Positions 8,904-16,860 of a stretch of 64,000 bases of DNA are shown here, piece by piece. Where the stretch lies: NCBI GenBank assembly GCA_903925975.1, contig CAIYHG010000181.1, positions 37,571 to 101,570 of the forward strand, given 5' to 3'. The position numbers and the translations under genes were made by a program. The stretch comes from an uncultured Acidobacteriia bacterium (lineage in GTDB: Bacteria; Acidobacteriota; Terriglobia; Bryobacterales; Bryobacteraceae). The notes under the pieces were generated by a model that was not told the origin of the DNA, ran no database searches, and worked only from the letters and a program-made list of their open reading frames with translations. Position 1 is the first letter of the stretch; each line of letters begins with the position of its first letter.

Positions 8904-10115
8904 ATGGATGCGGACATATTAGCGGAAGATCGAGGCGAGGCTGTTTCCCTGATGGAGCCGCTTCTGATCGCGGACGGCTCTCGCCATCGAGGGGAGCTTC
9001 TGGACCTTGCGCTAGATCTCGCCCAGAGGTCCGCCGGCTTCCGCCGCAGTCTGCCGGCCGCCCTGCTCGCGTCGCTGGCCGATTTGGTCCGGGCGATGAA
9101 CTGCTACTACTCGAACCTGATCGAAGGCCACGACACACACCCCGTGGATATCGAGCGGGCGTTGAAGAACGATTACAGCCACGATCGCCGCAAGCGCGAT
9201 TTGCAGGTGGAAGCCAAAGCCCACATAGCCGTGCAGCAATGGATCGATACTGGCGGACTCAAAGGCGGCGCCGTCAGCGCCGGGGCGATTGCGGAGGTTC
9301 ACCGGCGCTTCTGCGAACTTCTGCCCGAGGATCTTCTCTGGGTCGAAGACCCCACAACCCACGAACGCATCCGGCTCGCGCCCGGCGAATTCCGCAGGCG
9401 GGATGTTCAGGTGGGCACTCACGTCGCGATCAGTCCGGGCGCTTTGCCCCGCTTCCTGGCGCGTTTCGAGCAGGCGTACGGAAATCCAGGCAAGGCCGAC
9501 GGCGTAATTTCCATGGCAGCCGCACACCATCGCCTGCTATGGATGCATCCGTTTGTGGACGGCAACGGGCGAGTGGCGCGCCTGATGTCGCATGCGATGC
9601 TGCTCAATATCCTCGATACCGGCGCGGTCTGGTCGGTGGCGCGCGGACTTGCGCGGAATGTACAGGAGTATAAGACCCTGCTGGCGAATTGCGACTTGCC
9701 GCGGCGCAACAATCTGGATGGCCGGGGAGCGCTCAGCGAGGAAGCTCTCGCGGAATTTACGCGGTTCTTCCTCACGGTCTGCGCCGATCAGGTCGCGTTC
9801 ATGGAAGGTCTGATGCAGCCCGACCGCCTGCGCACCCGCATCCTGCTATGGGCCGAGGAAGAGACCCGGATGGGCCAACTGCCGGCAAGATCGGGCAGCA
9901 TTCTTGAAGCCGTGCTCTATCGCGGCGAGCTGCCCCGCGGCGAGGCCGCCGCCCTAGTGGGAACCGGCGAGCGCCAGGCCCGCCGCATCGTATCGGCGTT
10001 GCTTGAGAAGGAAGTGCTGGTGTCGGACAGTCCGCGTTCCCCGCTGCGCCTGGCATTTCCCGCTGCGCTCGCCTCGCGTTGGATGCCGGGGCTATTTCCG
10101 GAGAAGCCGTACTAA
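8904..10115 (+). CDS. Fic-domain AMP-transferase with N-terminal inhibitory helix
   Basis: A 403-residue Fic protein. Such enzymes transfer AMP, or another nucleotide moiety, to hydroxyl groups of target proteins. The catalytic loop HPFVDGNGRVAR spans residues 215-226 with H215. The inhibitory motif S-x-x-x-E-G is intact at 70-75 (SNLIEG), which makes it a class II Fic that is self-inhibited through an N-terminal helix. Residues 330-385 (EAVLYRGELPRGEAAALVG and RQARRIVSALLEKEVL) read as a winged helix. No separate antitoxin gene is adjacent. The gene has its own AT-rich promoter and palindrome and looks inserted between aminotransferase sequences. Confidence 0.95.
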   Translation: MDADILAEDRGEAVSLMEPLLIADGSRHRGELLDLALDLAQRSAGFRRSLPAALLASLADLVRAMNCYYSNLIEGHDTHPVDIERALKNDYSHDRRKRDLQVEAKAHIAVQQWIDTGGLKGGAVSAGAIAEVHRRFCELLPEDLLWVEDPTTHERIRLAPGEFRRRDVQVGTHVAISPGALPRFLARFEQAYGNPGKADGVISMAAAHHRLLWMHPFVDGNGRVARLMSHAMLLNILDTGAVWSVARGLARNVQEYKTLLANCDLPRRNNLDGRGALSEEALAEFTRFFLTVCADQVAFMEGLMQPDRLRTRILLWAEEETRMGQLPARSGSILEAVLYRGELPRGEAAALVGTGERQARRIVSALLEKEVLVSDSPRSPLRLAFPAALASRWMPGLFPEKPY

Positions 10116-10155
10116 CATCCAAACCCCGCCGTGCGCCAGTCCGTGAGAGCCCTGA

Positions 10156-10239
10156 ACCGCGCATGGCTTCGACGACGTTCCCGAAATGCTGCGTGCGCTG
10201 GCGTTGATGCGGGAAGGCGTGGAATACGCGCGGTCCGTG
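10156..10239 (+). pseudogene. fragment of an aminotransferase C-terminus
   Basis: Read in frame from 10162, this stretch gives HGFDDVPEMLRALALMREG and then VEYARS. That matches position by position the end of the intact upstream aminotransferase (YGYEDAPTILCALAVMKEA, VEYARA). The DNA is also clearly related, sharing GTGGAATACGCGCG. An in-frame TGA stands just upstream at 10153-10155 and no start codon is present, so this is a remnant. It lies between fic and the 3' end of the M48 gene. Confidence 0.7.
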
Positions 10240-10243
10240 ACTC

Positions 10244-11023
10244 TTACCGGCCAGCCTTGGCCTCCAACGCACTGACCCGTTCGGGGAGCGGCGGATGCGT
10301 TGAAAAGTATTCCGCCAGACCGGAATCGCCCGGCGATGCTTTCGCCAGGCGAAGCAGCGCGCGGGCCGCGGCGCGCGCATCGAAACCGGCCGCCGCGGAG
10401 AGCCGGGCTCCTTCGCGATCGGCCTCGAGTTCCAAATCCCGCGAGTAGCCCTTACCGAGCAATTCGCGAAGCAGCATCCCCGCGCCGGACAGCCTGGCGG
10501 TGACCGCGCCGAGGATTGTCTGGGTGGTTAGCTGGCTCCTCGCATGGCCGAGCGTGACGTGGGCCATTTCGTGCCCGAGGAAGAACGCGATTTCGTCGCG
10601 GTCCTGCGCGCACAGGCGGATCAGGGCTTCGGTGATGAACACGAAGCCGCCGGGGAGCGCGAAGGCATTCGCCACGCCGGCGCGGAGGACACGAAATTGA
10701 AACTTCCGGCGCGGATCGGCGACCGCCGCAAGGCTTGAGCCGACCGTTGCTACAAGCTCCTGGGCTGCGCTTGAGGCGCGGCCTGGAAACTGCGCCGCGA
10801 ACTGGCGGGCGCATTCGGTCCCGTACTCCTGTTCCGCCTGGAGCGCATCGGTCTCGCTTCCGGCCATCCAACTCCACATCCAGTTGGCTTGGCGAAAACG
10901 CTTTCGAGAATGGCCGCCGAGCCATGAGCCCAGGCGAGGCAGACTCTTCGCGCAGAAGAACAGGAGGATGGCGACGATGAGAAGTAGTTTCAGCAATGCC
11001 CAACTCCGCGCTGTATGGATCAA
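10244..11023 (-). CDS. membrane-anchored M48-family zinc metalloprotease
   Basis: A 259-residue protein. A membrane helix or uncleaved signal lies at about 10-25 (LLKLLLIVAILLFFCAK), then a peptidase M48 domain. The zinc motif HEMAH is at 151-155 and the third ligand probably lies in ELEADREG near 200. The pattern FALPGGFVFITEALI before the motif is typical of BepA/LoiP/Oma1-type proteins that clear misfolded envelope proteins. No tetratricopeptide tail like that of BepA is present. The domain is complete. The C-terminus converges on the aminotransferase remnant. Confidence 0.9.
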   Translation of the reverse strand: MIHTARSWALLKLLLIVAILLFFCAKSLPRLGSWLGGHSRKRFRQANWMWSWMAGSETDALQAEQEYGTECARQFAAQFPGRASSAAQELVATVGSSLAAVADPRRKFQFRVLRAGVANAFALPGGFVFITEALIRLCAQDRDEIAFFLGHEMAHVTLGHARSQLTTQTILGAVTARLSGAGMLLRELLGKGYSRDLELEADREGARLSAAAGFDARAAARALLRLAKASPGDSGLAEYFSTHPPLPERVSALEAKAGR

Positions 11024-11061
11024 TGGTACGTCCGGTGAGGAATGCGTGGCGTAATTGCGCG

Positions 11062-11706
11062 TCAGCCTGCGATGGCCCGAAACCGCGCCAGGATTTCTTC
11101 CACTCGCCCCGCGGCCCGCTTGAGATCGTGCCCTGTGCCTTCGACCGGCATGACCTCCGTCCGCGCCGGAATCAAAGCCGTTGCTTCTTGCAGCTCTTCA
11201 ATCGAACCGAACGGGTCTGACGTTCCATGCACGAACAACGCGGGCGCTCGCCATTGCGGAAAGAACTTGGTGCGTTTCGCCTCCGGCTTGCCCGGCGGAT
11301 GCAGGGGGTAGGAAAGCAGCAGCAAGCCTGCGAACAACTCCGGCCGTTCGGCTGCGAGCATCGCCGTCTGCCTGCCTCCGTAGGAGTGACCCGCCGCGAA
11401 GATGCGGCCCGGGGCCATGCCCCGCATCGCCTCGGCAGCCTGGGCGATGCCCTCGCGGTCGCGCGCGGCGTGGGCGGGGAAGGGCGGTCCCTTGGGGCGC
11501 AACTGCCGGAACGGCAGGTCGTAACGCAACGCGGTGTAGCCTGCGGCCGCCAAGGCGTGCGCCAGATGAACCAGCAGCGGGGCGTCGCGATTGGACCCCG
11601 CGCCGTGCGTCAGGAGGAAGCCGTCACCACCGGGGCGCTCGGGCCGGTGCAGGGCTCCTCTCACGCCCGCGGCTTCGAATGCTTCTTCCATTGGCCCGGG
11701 AAACAC
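11062..11706 (-). CDS. small alpha/beta hydrolase (KANL3/Tex30-like)
   Basis: A 214-residue alpha/beta hydrolase. LLTHGAGSNRDAPLL near residue 31 is the oxyanion region. GHSYGG places the nucleophile at S108, with acid and base likely in GTSDPFG near 170 and GTGHDL near 194. The motif set matches the bacterial dienelactone-hydrolase-like family related to KANL3/Tex30. The substrate is unknown. ATG codons at 11706 and 11691 are both possible starts. Confidence 0.85.
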   Translation of the reverse strand: MFPGPMEEAFEAAGVRGALHRPERPGGDGFLLTHGAGSNRDAPLLVHLAHALAAAGYTALRYDLPFRQLRPKGPPFPAHAARDREGIAQAAEAMRGMAPGRIFAAGHSYGGRQTAMLAAERPELFAGLLLLSYPLHPPGKPEAKRTKFFPQWRAPALFVHGTSDPFGSIEELQEATALIPARTEVMPVEGTGHDLKRAAGRVEEILARFRAIAG

Positions 11707-11832
11707 TCCGGCTACGTGTTCAGATCCTTCACCGTCTTGGCGACCATGGAGCGCGGCGCGAAGCGCAGGCCACGCACAGCCCGCGATGCTTCGCCGATGC
11801 GCCGGTTACGATGGCCGCACCGCGGGCCACCG

Positions 11833-12075
11833 CTACTCCTTCTTCTTCAGGCTGCCTTCGTTATCCGCGATGAAACGCCGGATCTCGTCCGTCATCCCCA
11901 GCAGTTTCTCCCATTGCTCTTTGTAGAGGGTGACGGGAAACCGCCCCAGGCCGTACACCGAGAGTCCGCCTTTCTCGCTCACGCGCAGCGAAAGCTGCCC
12001 GCGCGGCCGTTTCAGCGCCTCGTTTTCGGCGCGCAATCGCTCAAGTTCCGCTTGTAGTTCTTCTTCAGTGGGCAT
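11833..12075 (-). CDS. small conserved-looking protein with N-terminal coiled coil
   Basis: An 80-residue protein. Residues 1-24 (EEELQAELERLRAENEALK) form a clear heptad coiled coil, followed by a compact beta-rich part (GQLSLRVSEKGGLSVYGLG, FPVTLYKEQWEKLL). The wording VYGLGRFPVTLYKEQW suggests a short conserved domain of unknown function seen in acidobacterial genomes. The name and function are not known to me. It is divergent from the HAD gene, with 33 bases between the starts. Confidence 0.7.
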   Translation of the reverse strand: MPTEEELQAELERLRAENEALKRPRGQLSLRVSEKGGLSVYGLGRFPVTLYKEQWEKLLGMTDEIRRFIADNEGSLKKKE

Positions 12076-12108
12076 GTCTTAATCACATGATAGGCTGGAA
12101 TTCTGCCT

Positions 12109-12750
12109 ATGTCTGCGCGTTTCGATGCAGTGTTGTTCGATTTTGACGGTGTAATTGTGGATAGCGAGCCTTTGCATTTCGCCGCCTGGGTGGAGGCGGT
12201 TGCGCCGCTCGGTATCCAGGTCGAATGGGCTTATTACCGCGAACACTGCGTCGGGACCCATGAGCGCTTCACCCTCCAACTGCTCGGAGCGCTGGCTCCA
12301 TCGCCGTGTGACGCCGAGACGCTGGAGGCCGCTTACAGCCGCAAGAAAGAAATCTTCAGCCGGACTCTGTTTGCCGCGCCGCCCTTTGCGGAAGGCCTGC
12401 GCGAGCTCCTGGGCGCTCTCCGGAAGGAGTATCGCCTGGGTTTAGTGAGTTCCACGAATCGCTATGTCATCGAGCCGGCGTTAGCCGCCGGCGGTTTCGA
12501 TGGCGTATTCGAACTCCTTGTTTGCGGCCGGGAAGCCGAACAGGTGAAGCCCGCGCCGCACCCCTATCTGCGCGCCGCGGCGCTGCTGGCGGCCAAGAAC
12601 CCGCTGGCCGTGGAGGATTCCGCGTCGGGAATCGCCAGCGCCCGCGCGGCCGGTTTCGAAGTGCTCGTGATCCCCCGGCCGGAAGACGTAACCCGGCTGC
12701 TTTGCGAGCGCCTGAATTTCGATCCGCGGAAGAACGGCGCGCTTCGGTAG
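12109..12750 (+). CDS. HAD-superfamily phosphatase, beta-phosphoglucomutase-like
   Basis: A 213-residue haloacid dehalogenase-fold hydrolase. Motif I is DFDGVIVDSEPLH with the catalytic aspartates D11 and D13. Motif II is LVSSTN, the lysine lies in the EQVKPAPHPYLRAA region, and motif III is VEDSASGIASARAAG. The helical cap between motifs I and II is of the phosphoglucomutase/phosphoglycolate phosphatase type. The substrate cannot be fixed from the sequence. Confidence 0.9.
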   Translation: MSARFDAVLFDFDGVIVDSEPLHFAAWVEAVAPLGIQVEWAYYREHCVGTHERFTLQLLGALAPSPCDAETLEAAYSRKKEIFSRTLFAAPPFAEGLRELLGALRKEYRLGLVSSTNRYVIEPALAAGGFDGVFELLVCGREAEQVKPAPHPYLRAAALLAAKNPLAVEDSASGIASARAAGFEVLVIPRPEDVTRLLCERLNFDPRKNGALR

Positions 12751-12844
12751 ATCCGCCGGGACGCCCGCGGCGGAGTGATGCGCCCGCGCGACTGCCGCAT
12801 CTCCGCGCGGGAAAGCGCTCTTCGGGCGGTGTACCCTGGAGCTA

Positions 12845-14734
12845 GTGCCCGTCGATAACAAGGCGAAGGCCGCGGATCATCTGCGCGGCGCGCTGCCCCT
12901 CATACTGGAACTGGTTCGCCCGCGAAGGAAACTCCTGGCGCTCGGCTTCCTGTTGATGCTGATCAACCGCTCGTCGGGCCTGGTGCTGCCCGCTTCCACC
13001 AAATGGCTGGTGGACAACGTAATCGGCAAGCGCCAGATCGAGCTGCTGATACCCCTGATACTGGCGGTTCTGGCCGCCACCTGTTTGCAGGGGATTACGT
13101 CTTATGCGTTGACCCAACTGCTTTCGAAGGAAGCGCAGCGCCTCATCTCCGAATTGCGCCGCAAGGTGCAGGAACACGTGGGGCGGCTGCCGGTTGCTTA
13201 TTACGACTCCAACAAGACGGGGAAGCTGGTCTCCCGGATCATGAGCGACGTGGAAGGCGTGCGCAATCTGCTCGGTACCGGCTTGGTGGATTTTGCCGGC
13301 GGCGTCCTGATGGCGCTGCTCTCTCTCGGCGTGTTGCTCTGGACCAGTCCCTTGCTTACCGTCCTGGCCGTTACCTTCATAGGGGGTTTCGCCTTTGGGC
13401 TGAAGAAATCGCTCGGCCGGATACGGCCGAATTTCAGAGAGCGCGGCAAGATCAACGCCGAAGTTGTCGGCCGCCTGAACGAATCCCTGTCGGGCGTTCG
13501 CGTGGTGAAGGGGTACCACGCGGAAGCGTCCGAAGCGCGCGTGTTTTCGGCCGGCGTAGCCAGGCTGCTCGAAAACGTCATCAGCACGCTTTCGATGATT
13601 TCCTTTATGACCCTCTCGGCAACGGTGCTGATGGGCGTTGTGGGCGCCGCGGTAATGTATGTGGGCGCGCGGGAGATATTTGCCGGCGCGCTGACGTTGG
13701 GCGGCTTTATGATGTTCACGGCGTTTCTGGCGTTTCTTGTAGCCCCGGTGTTCCAGATGGTGGGAATCGGCACGCAACTCGCCGAGGCGCTGGCCGGCCT
13801 GGACCGTACGCAGGAGGTCCTGGGGGAGAGAGCGGAAGACGATAACCCGCGCCGCACGGTATCGATGGGCCCTATCCACGGCTCCGTGGCCTTCGACCGG
13901 GTCGGGTTTGAGTACGAGGCCGATATGCCGGTGCTGCGGGATGTCAACTTTGAATCGCAGCCGGGGACGGTGACGGCCCTGGTTGGACCTTCCGGGTCGG
14001 GCAAGTCCACGATCATCAGCCTGATTGCGGCCTTCCACGAACCTCTTTCCGGGGTGGTTTCGGTGGATGGCATCGATCTTTCGACGGTGCGGCTGGACTC
14101 CTACCGGACGCAGATCGGCGTAGTGTTGCAGGAAACTTTTCTCTTCGATGGAAACATTCGCGACAACGTCGCCTTCGCGCGGCAGGGAGCGTCTGAAGAA
14201 GACATCCTGGAGGCCTGCCGCATCGCGCGGGTGGACGAATTCGCGGAGCGCCTCGAAAAGAAATACGAAACGGTGATCGGCGAGCGCGGAGTGAAGCTTT
14301 CCGGCGGCCAACGCCAGCGCGTCTCGATTGCCCGCGCGATTGTCGCCAATCCACGCATCCTCATTCTGGACGAAGCTACCTCCAGCCTCGACTCCGAATC
14401 CGAAGCGGCCATCCAGGAGGGCCTGGCGTATCTGATGAAAGGCCGGACCACCTTCGTCATCGCCCACCGCCTTTCCACTATCCGGCGCGCCGACCAGATT
14501 CTGGTTGTGGAAGACGGCCGCATCGTGGAGCGCGGCTCCCACGAGTCGCTCTATGCCCTGCAAGGCCGCTACTACGACCTCTACACGCGCCAGCACGGAA
14601 TGGACGCTAACCTTTTTCTGGCTCCCGGGGAAGGTGAGCCTGAAATTGCGGCGTCCGATGAGCCCGCGGTGGGTTCCGCGGCTCAGCCGGGCGCCTCGGC
14701 AGCCGCGCTGTTCCGGAGAGGCATCGACGGATAG
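12845..14734 (+). CDS. ABC exporter, fused membrane and ATPase domains (MsbA/multidrug type)
   Basis: A 629-residue half-transporter. Six membrane helices occupy roughly residues 25-310. The ATPase domain has Walker A GPSGSGKST at 381-389, the Q-loop in VVLQETFLFDGNI, the signature LSGGQRQR, Walker B ILILDEATSSLD and the H-loop AHRLST. It would work as a homodimer exporting lipid or hydrophobic compounds. The start is GTG at 12845, since no ATG lies close by. The last 40 residues are Ala/Pro-rich and probably disordered. A long frame on the opposite strand is an artefact. Confidence 0.93.
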   Translation: MPVDNKAKAADHLRGALPLILELVRPRRKLLALGFLLMLINRSSGLVLPASTKWLVDNVIGKRQIELLIPLILAVLAATCLQGITSYALTQLLSKEAQRLISELRRKVQEHVGRLPVAYYDSNKTGKLVSRIMSDVEGVRNLLGTGLVDFAGGVLMALLSLGVLLWTSPLLTVLAVTFIGGFAFGLKKSLGRIRPNFRERGKINAEVVGRLNESLSGVRVVKGYHAEASEARVFSAGVARLLENVISTLSMISFMTLSATVLMGVVGAAVMYVGAREIFAGALTLGGFMMFTAFLAFLVAPVFQMVGIGTQLAEALAGLDRTQEVLGERAEDDNPRRTVSMGPIHGSVAFDRVGFEYEADMPVLRDVNFESQPGTVTALVGPSGSGKSTIISLIAAFHEPLSGVVSVDGIDLSTVRLDSYRTQIGVVLQETFLFDGNIRDNVAFARQGASEEDILEACRIARVDEFAERLEKKYETVIGERGVKLSGGQRQRVSIARAIVANPRILILDEATSSLDSESEAAIQEGLAYLMKGRTTFVIAHRLSTIRRADQILVVEDGRIVERGSHESLYALQGRYYDLYTRQHGMDANLFLAPGEGEPEIAASDEPAVGSAAQPGASAAALFRRGIDG

Positions 14735-14752
14735 GGCGCGCGATACGCCCTA
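14732..14752 (+). terminator. hairpin at the end of the ABC exporter gene
   Basis: TAGGGCG (14732-14738) and CGCCCTA (14746-14752) are perfectly complementary around a 7-base loop. The hairpin starts on the TAG stop codon itself. There is no T-run, so it may only weaken read-through into the next gene, which begins 25 bases later. Confidence 0.4.
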
Positions 14753-14777
14753 CCGTACGGTGTTAGGATCAAGCTGA

Positions 14778-15158
14778 ATGCCGCTCGGCGAACTTACCAA
14801 GCAACTCGCGCAGCAGGCGCTGCTTTCGGCTACCAGCGCTCCCGCCAAGGAACCTGCTCCGGCGCCTCAGCCGGATAATGCGGGCGCCGCAATCCTGGGG
14901 CAGGTCGCGGGCATGCAAAAGGCGCTCAAGGAAGACGAGGAACTGGTGATCTTCTTCCAGCACGGAGCTACCCGGCTGCGGGTTTTGGAAATCTATTTCC
15001 CTACCTGGCGCGTGGCGGTACTGGGCGGGGCGGACCAGGAACGCGCGATGGCGCGCGTGATCTCGCCGGTAGATTCGCTGCAACTGCTGGTTCGCGTAGT
15101 GAAGGCGCAGCCGGGGGCCAAGCCCGTCAGAATTAAGCTGGTCGCGCCCAAGACGTGA
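14778..15158 (+). CDS. hypothetical protein
   Basis: A 126-residue protein with no signal peptide or membrane helix. Residues 1-40 are Ala/Pro-rich. The rest is a compact alpha/beta unit (AAILGQVAGMQKALKEDEEL, then TRLRVLEIYFPTWRVAVLG). I do not recognise the family. It lies between the ABC exporter and the Crp-type regulator, with an AGGA ribosome site nine bases before the ATG. Codon choice matches its neighbours, so it is probably a real gene. Confidence 0.65.
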   Translation: MPLGELTKQLAQQALLSATSAPAKEPAPAPQPDNAGAAILGQVAGMQKALKEDEELVIFFQHGATRLRVLEIYFPTWRVAVLGGADQERAMARVISPVDSLQLLVRVVKAQPGAKPVRIKLVAPKT

Positions 15159-15257
15159 AACGTCCGATAAGTCTTAAGTAGCGCGCCCGCGCACGCGCCG
15201 CGCTTGGAATTGAAACACGTGAAATGTTATGGTCTTGAATACGGAGGGCGCTAGGGA

Positions 15258-15923
15258 ATGACGAACGGTCCCATACGGGAAGACGCGCTCGCCTATCTGC
15301 CATGTTCTACCATTGCGAGTTTTCGCAAAGGGCAGGTTATCTACGACCACAATCAGCCTTCCGGACTGATCTATCTCATCATTGACGGCAAAGTAAAGAT
15401 CACGCGTATTGGCGACACGGGGCATCGCGTCGTGGTGGACATTTATCAACCCGACGAGTTTTTTGGGGAAGCCGCCTTTCTGAATATCGGCCAGCGCAAT
15501 GAGCAGGCCAGCGCCCTCGAAGACACAAAGGTGATGACCTGGGCGGCCTCTGAGATCGAGCAACTGGTGATGAAGCAGCCCCGCCTGGGAGTGGCCCTGC
15601 TGCAAATGGCGGTGCAGCGGACCGTGGATTCGCTTCACCGGATTGAGAGCTTCTCGGTGGACAACATCGCCCGCCGGCTGGCGCGGTCGCTCTTGCGGTT
15701 TTCCGAGCGGTTCGGCGTTCTCGAAGAAGACGGCTTCGTGCGGATGCTGCCGTTCACCCACGAGACTCTGGCGCAATACGTGGGCACATCTCGCGAGATC
15801 GTGACGCACTGGATGGCCCGCTTCCAGCGCGAAGGCCACCTGAAATACTCCCGCAGCGGAATCCTTCTGCAGGCCTCCAGCCTCCGGAAGTGGCTGGACA
15901 ACGCCAAAGCCGACGTTGTGTGA
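15258..15923 (+). CDS. Crp/Fnr-family transcriptional regulator
   Basis: A 221-residue regulator. The cyclic-nucleotide-binding-like barrel covers about residues 15-130 (GLIYLIIDGKVKITRIG, DEFFGEAAFLN). A helix-turn-helix near 170-210 reads ETLAQYVGTSREIVTHWMAR. No FNR-type cysteine cluster is present, so oxygen sensing by an iron-sulfur cluster is unlikely. The effector is unknown. A GGAGGG site precedes the ATG. The transketolase genes follow on the same strand and are possible targets, which is inference. Confidence 0.92.
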   Translation: MTNGPIREDALAYLPCSTIASFRKGQVIYDHNQPSGLIYLIIDGKVKITRIGDTGHRVVVDIYQPDEFFGEAAFLNIGQRNEQASALEDTKVMTWAASEIEQLVMKQPRLGVALLQMAVQRTVDSLHRIESFSVDNIARRLARSLLRFSERFGVLEEDGFVRMLPFTHETLAQYVGTSREIVTHWMARFQREGHLKYSRSGILLQASSLRKWLDNAKADVV

Positions 15924-16017
15924 GCGTTTTCCGCGGGGCGGCAGCTTTTTCGGCAACGCGCTTCCCCCCTTCCGATGGACTGGGCGAGACTCCTCCCGGC
16001 GGAGCGGTTAGCGCCAA

Positions 16018-16860
16018 ATGCTAAAATCGAGTCAGCGAATGCACACAACCCCACAGCAGTTGAGCGCCATAGCCAGAAGAGTGCGAAGGCAGATCGTCGA
16101 GATGATCGGCGCGGCCAAGTCCGGGCATCCGGGCGGCTCGCTTTCCGCGGTGGAAATCATCGTCGAATTGTTTTACGACGCGATGCGCATCGATCCGAAG
16201 AACCCCGCTTGGGCGGATCGCGACCGCTTCATTCTCTCCAAGGGCCACGCAGCGCCGGCGCTCTATGCCGTGATGGCCGACCTGGGCTACCCAGACGCCC
16301 CGCCCGACCAGTTGAATACGCTCCGGAAGTTCGGTTCCGTGTATCAGGGTCACCCGGACGTTCGGTTCATGCCCAGCATCGACGCCTCCACGGGGTCGCT
16401 TGGCGAAGGGCTTTCGATAGGCCTCGGGATGGCGTTAGTGGCCCGGCTCGACGCGCGCCCCTGGCGCACGTATGTGATGCTCGGCGATGGCGAAATCCAG
16501 GAAGGCCAGATATGGGAGGCCGCCATGGCCGCCTCGTTCCACAAGGTGGACAACCTGGTGGCTATCGTGGATTACAACGGCATCCAATTGGACGGATTCG
16601 TTAAGGACATCATGGAAATCGCGCCCGTGGCCGAAAAGTGGCGCGCGTTCGGATGGCATACCATCGAGATCGACGGCCACGACTGGGCCGCGATCCACGA
16701 TGCGCTCCACGAAGCCGAAAACACAAAGGGCCGCCCGACGTGCATTGTGGCCCATACGATCAAGGGGAAAGGCGTCTCCTTTATGGAGAACAATCCCAAG
16801 TTTCACGGCATGGCGCCGACGCCCGCCGAAATGGAATTGGCCCTGAAGGAGCTGCAATAA
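16018..16860 (+). CDS. transketolase, N-terminal (thiamine diphosphate-binding) subunit
   Basis: A 280-residue subunit equal to the first half of transketolase. It carries GHAAPALYAVMADLG and the thiamine diphosphate/Mg motif LGDGEIQEGQIWEAAMAA with YNGIQLDG closing it. Together with the next gene it would form a two-subunit transketolase, moving two-carbon ketol units in the pentose phosphate pathway. Its TAA overlaps the next ATG by one base (TAATG), so the subunits are made together. ATG codons at 16018 and 16039 are both possible. Neither has a strong ribosome site. Confidence 0.92.
   Translation: MLKSSQRMHTTPQQLSAIARRVRRQIVEMIGAAKSGHPGGSLSAVEIIVELFYDAMRIDPKNPAWADRDRFILSKGHAAPALYAVMADLGYPDAPPDQLNTLRKFGSVYQGHPDVRFMPSIDASTGSLGEGLSIGLGMALVARLDARPWRTYVMLGDGEIQEGQIWEAAMAASFHKVDNLVAIVDYNGIQLDGFVKDIMEIAPVAEKWRAFGWHTIEIDGHDWAAIHDALHEAENTKGRPTCIVAHTIKGKGVSFMENNPKFHGMAPTPAEMELALKELQ

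Noticed and set aside
11707..11832. minus-strand frame ending in VRGLRFAPRSMVAKTVKDLNT-like text between two genes
   Set aside because: The text looks protein-like, but no start codon is available in the 126-base gap, so no gene can be supported.
12842..14596. 584-codon open frame on the minus strand opposite the ABC exporter
   Set aside because: It mirrors the exporter's codon pattern, and the translation is Arg/His/Gln-rich without any domain. The exporter on the plus strand has every expected motif.
16638..16859. upstream extension of the second transketolase subunit
   Set aside because: It overlaps the first subunit in another frame. The TAATG junction at 16858-16862 gives the natural start.
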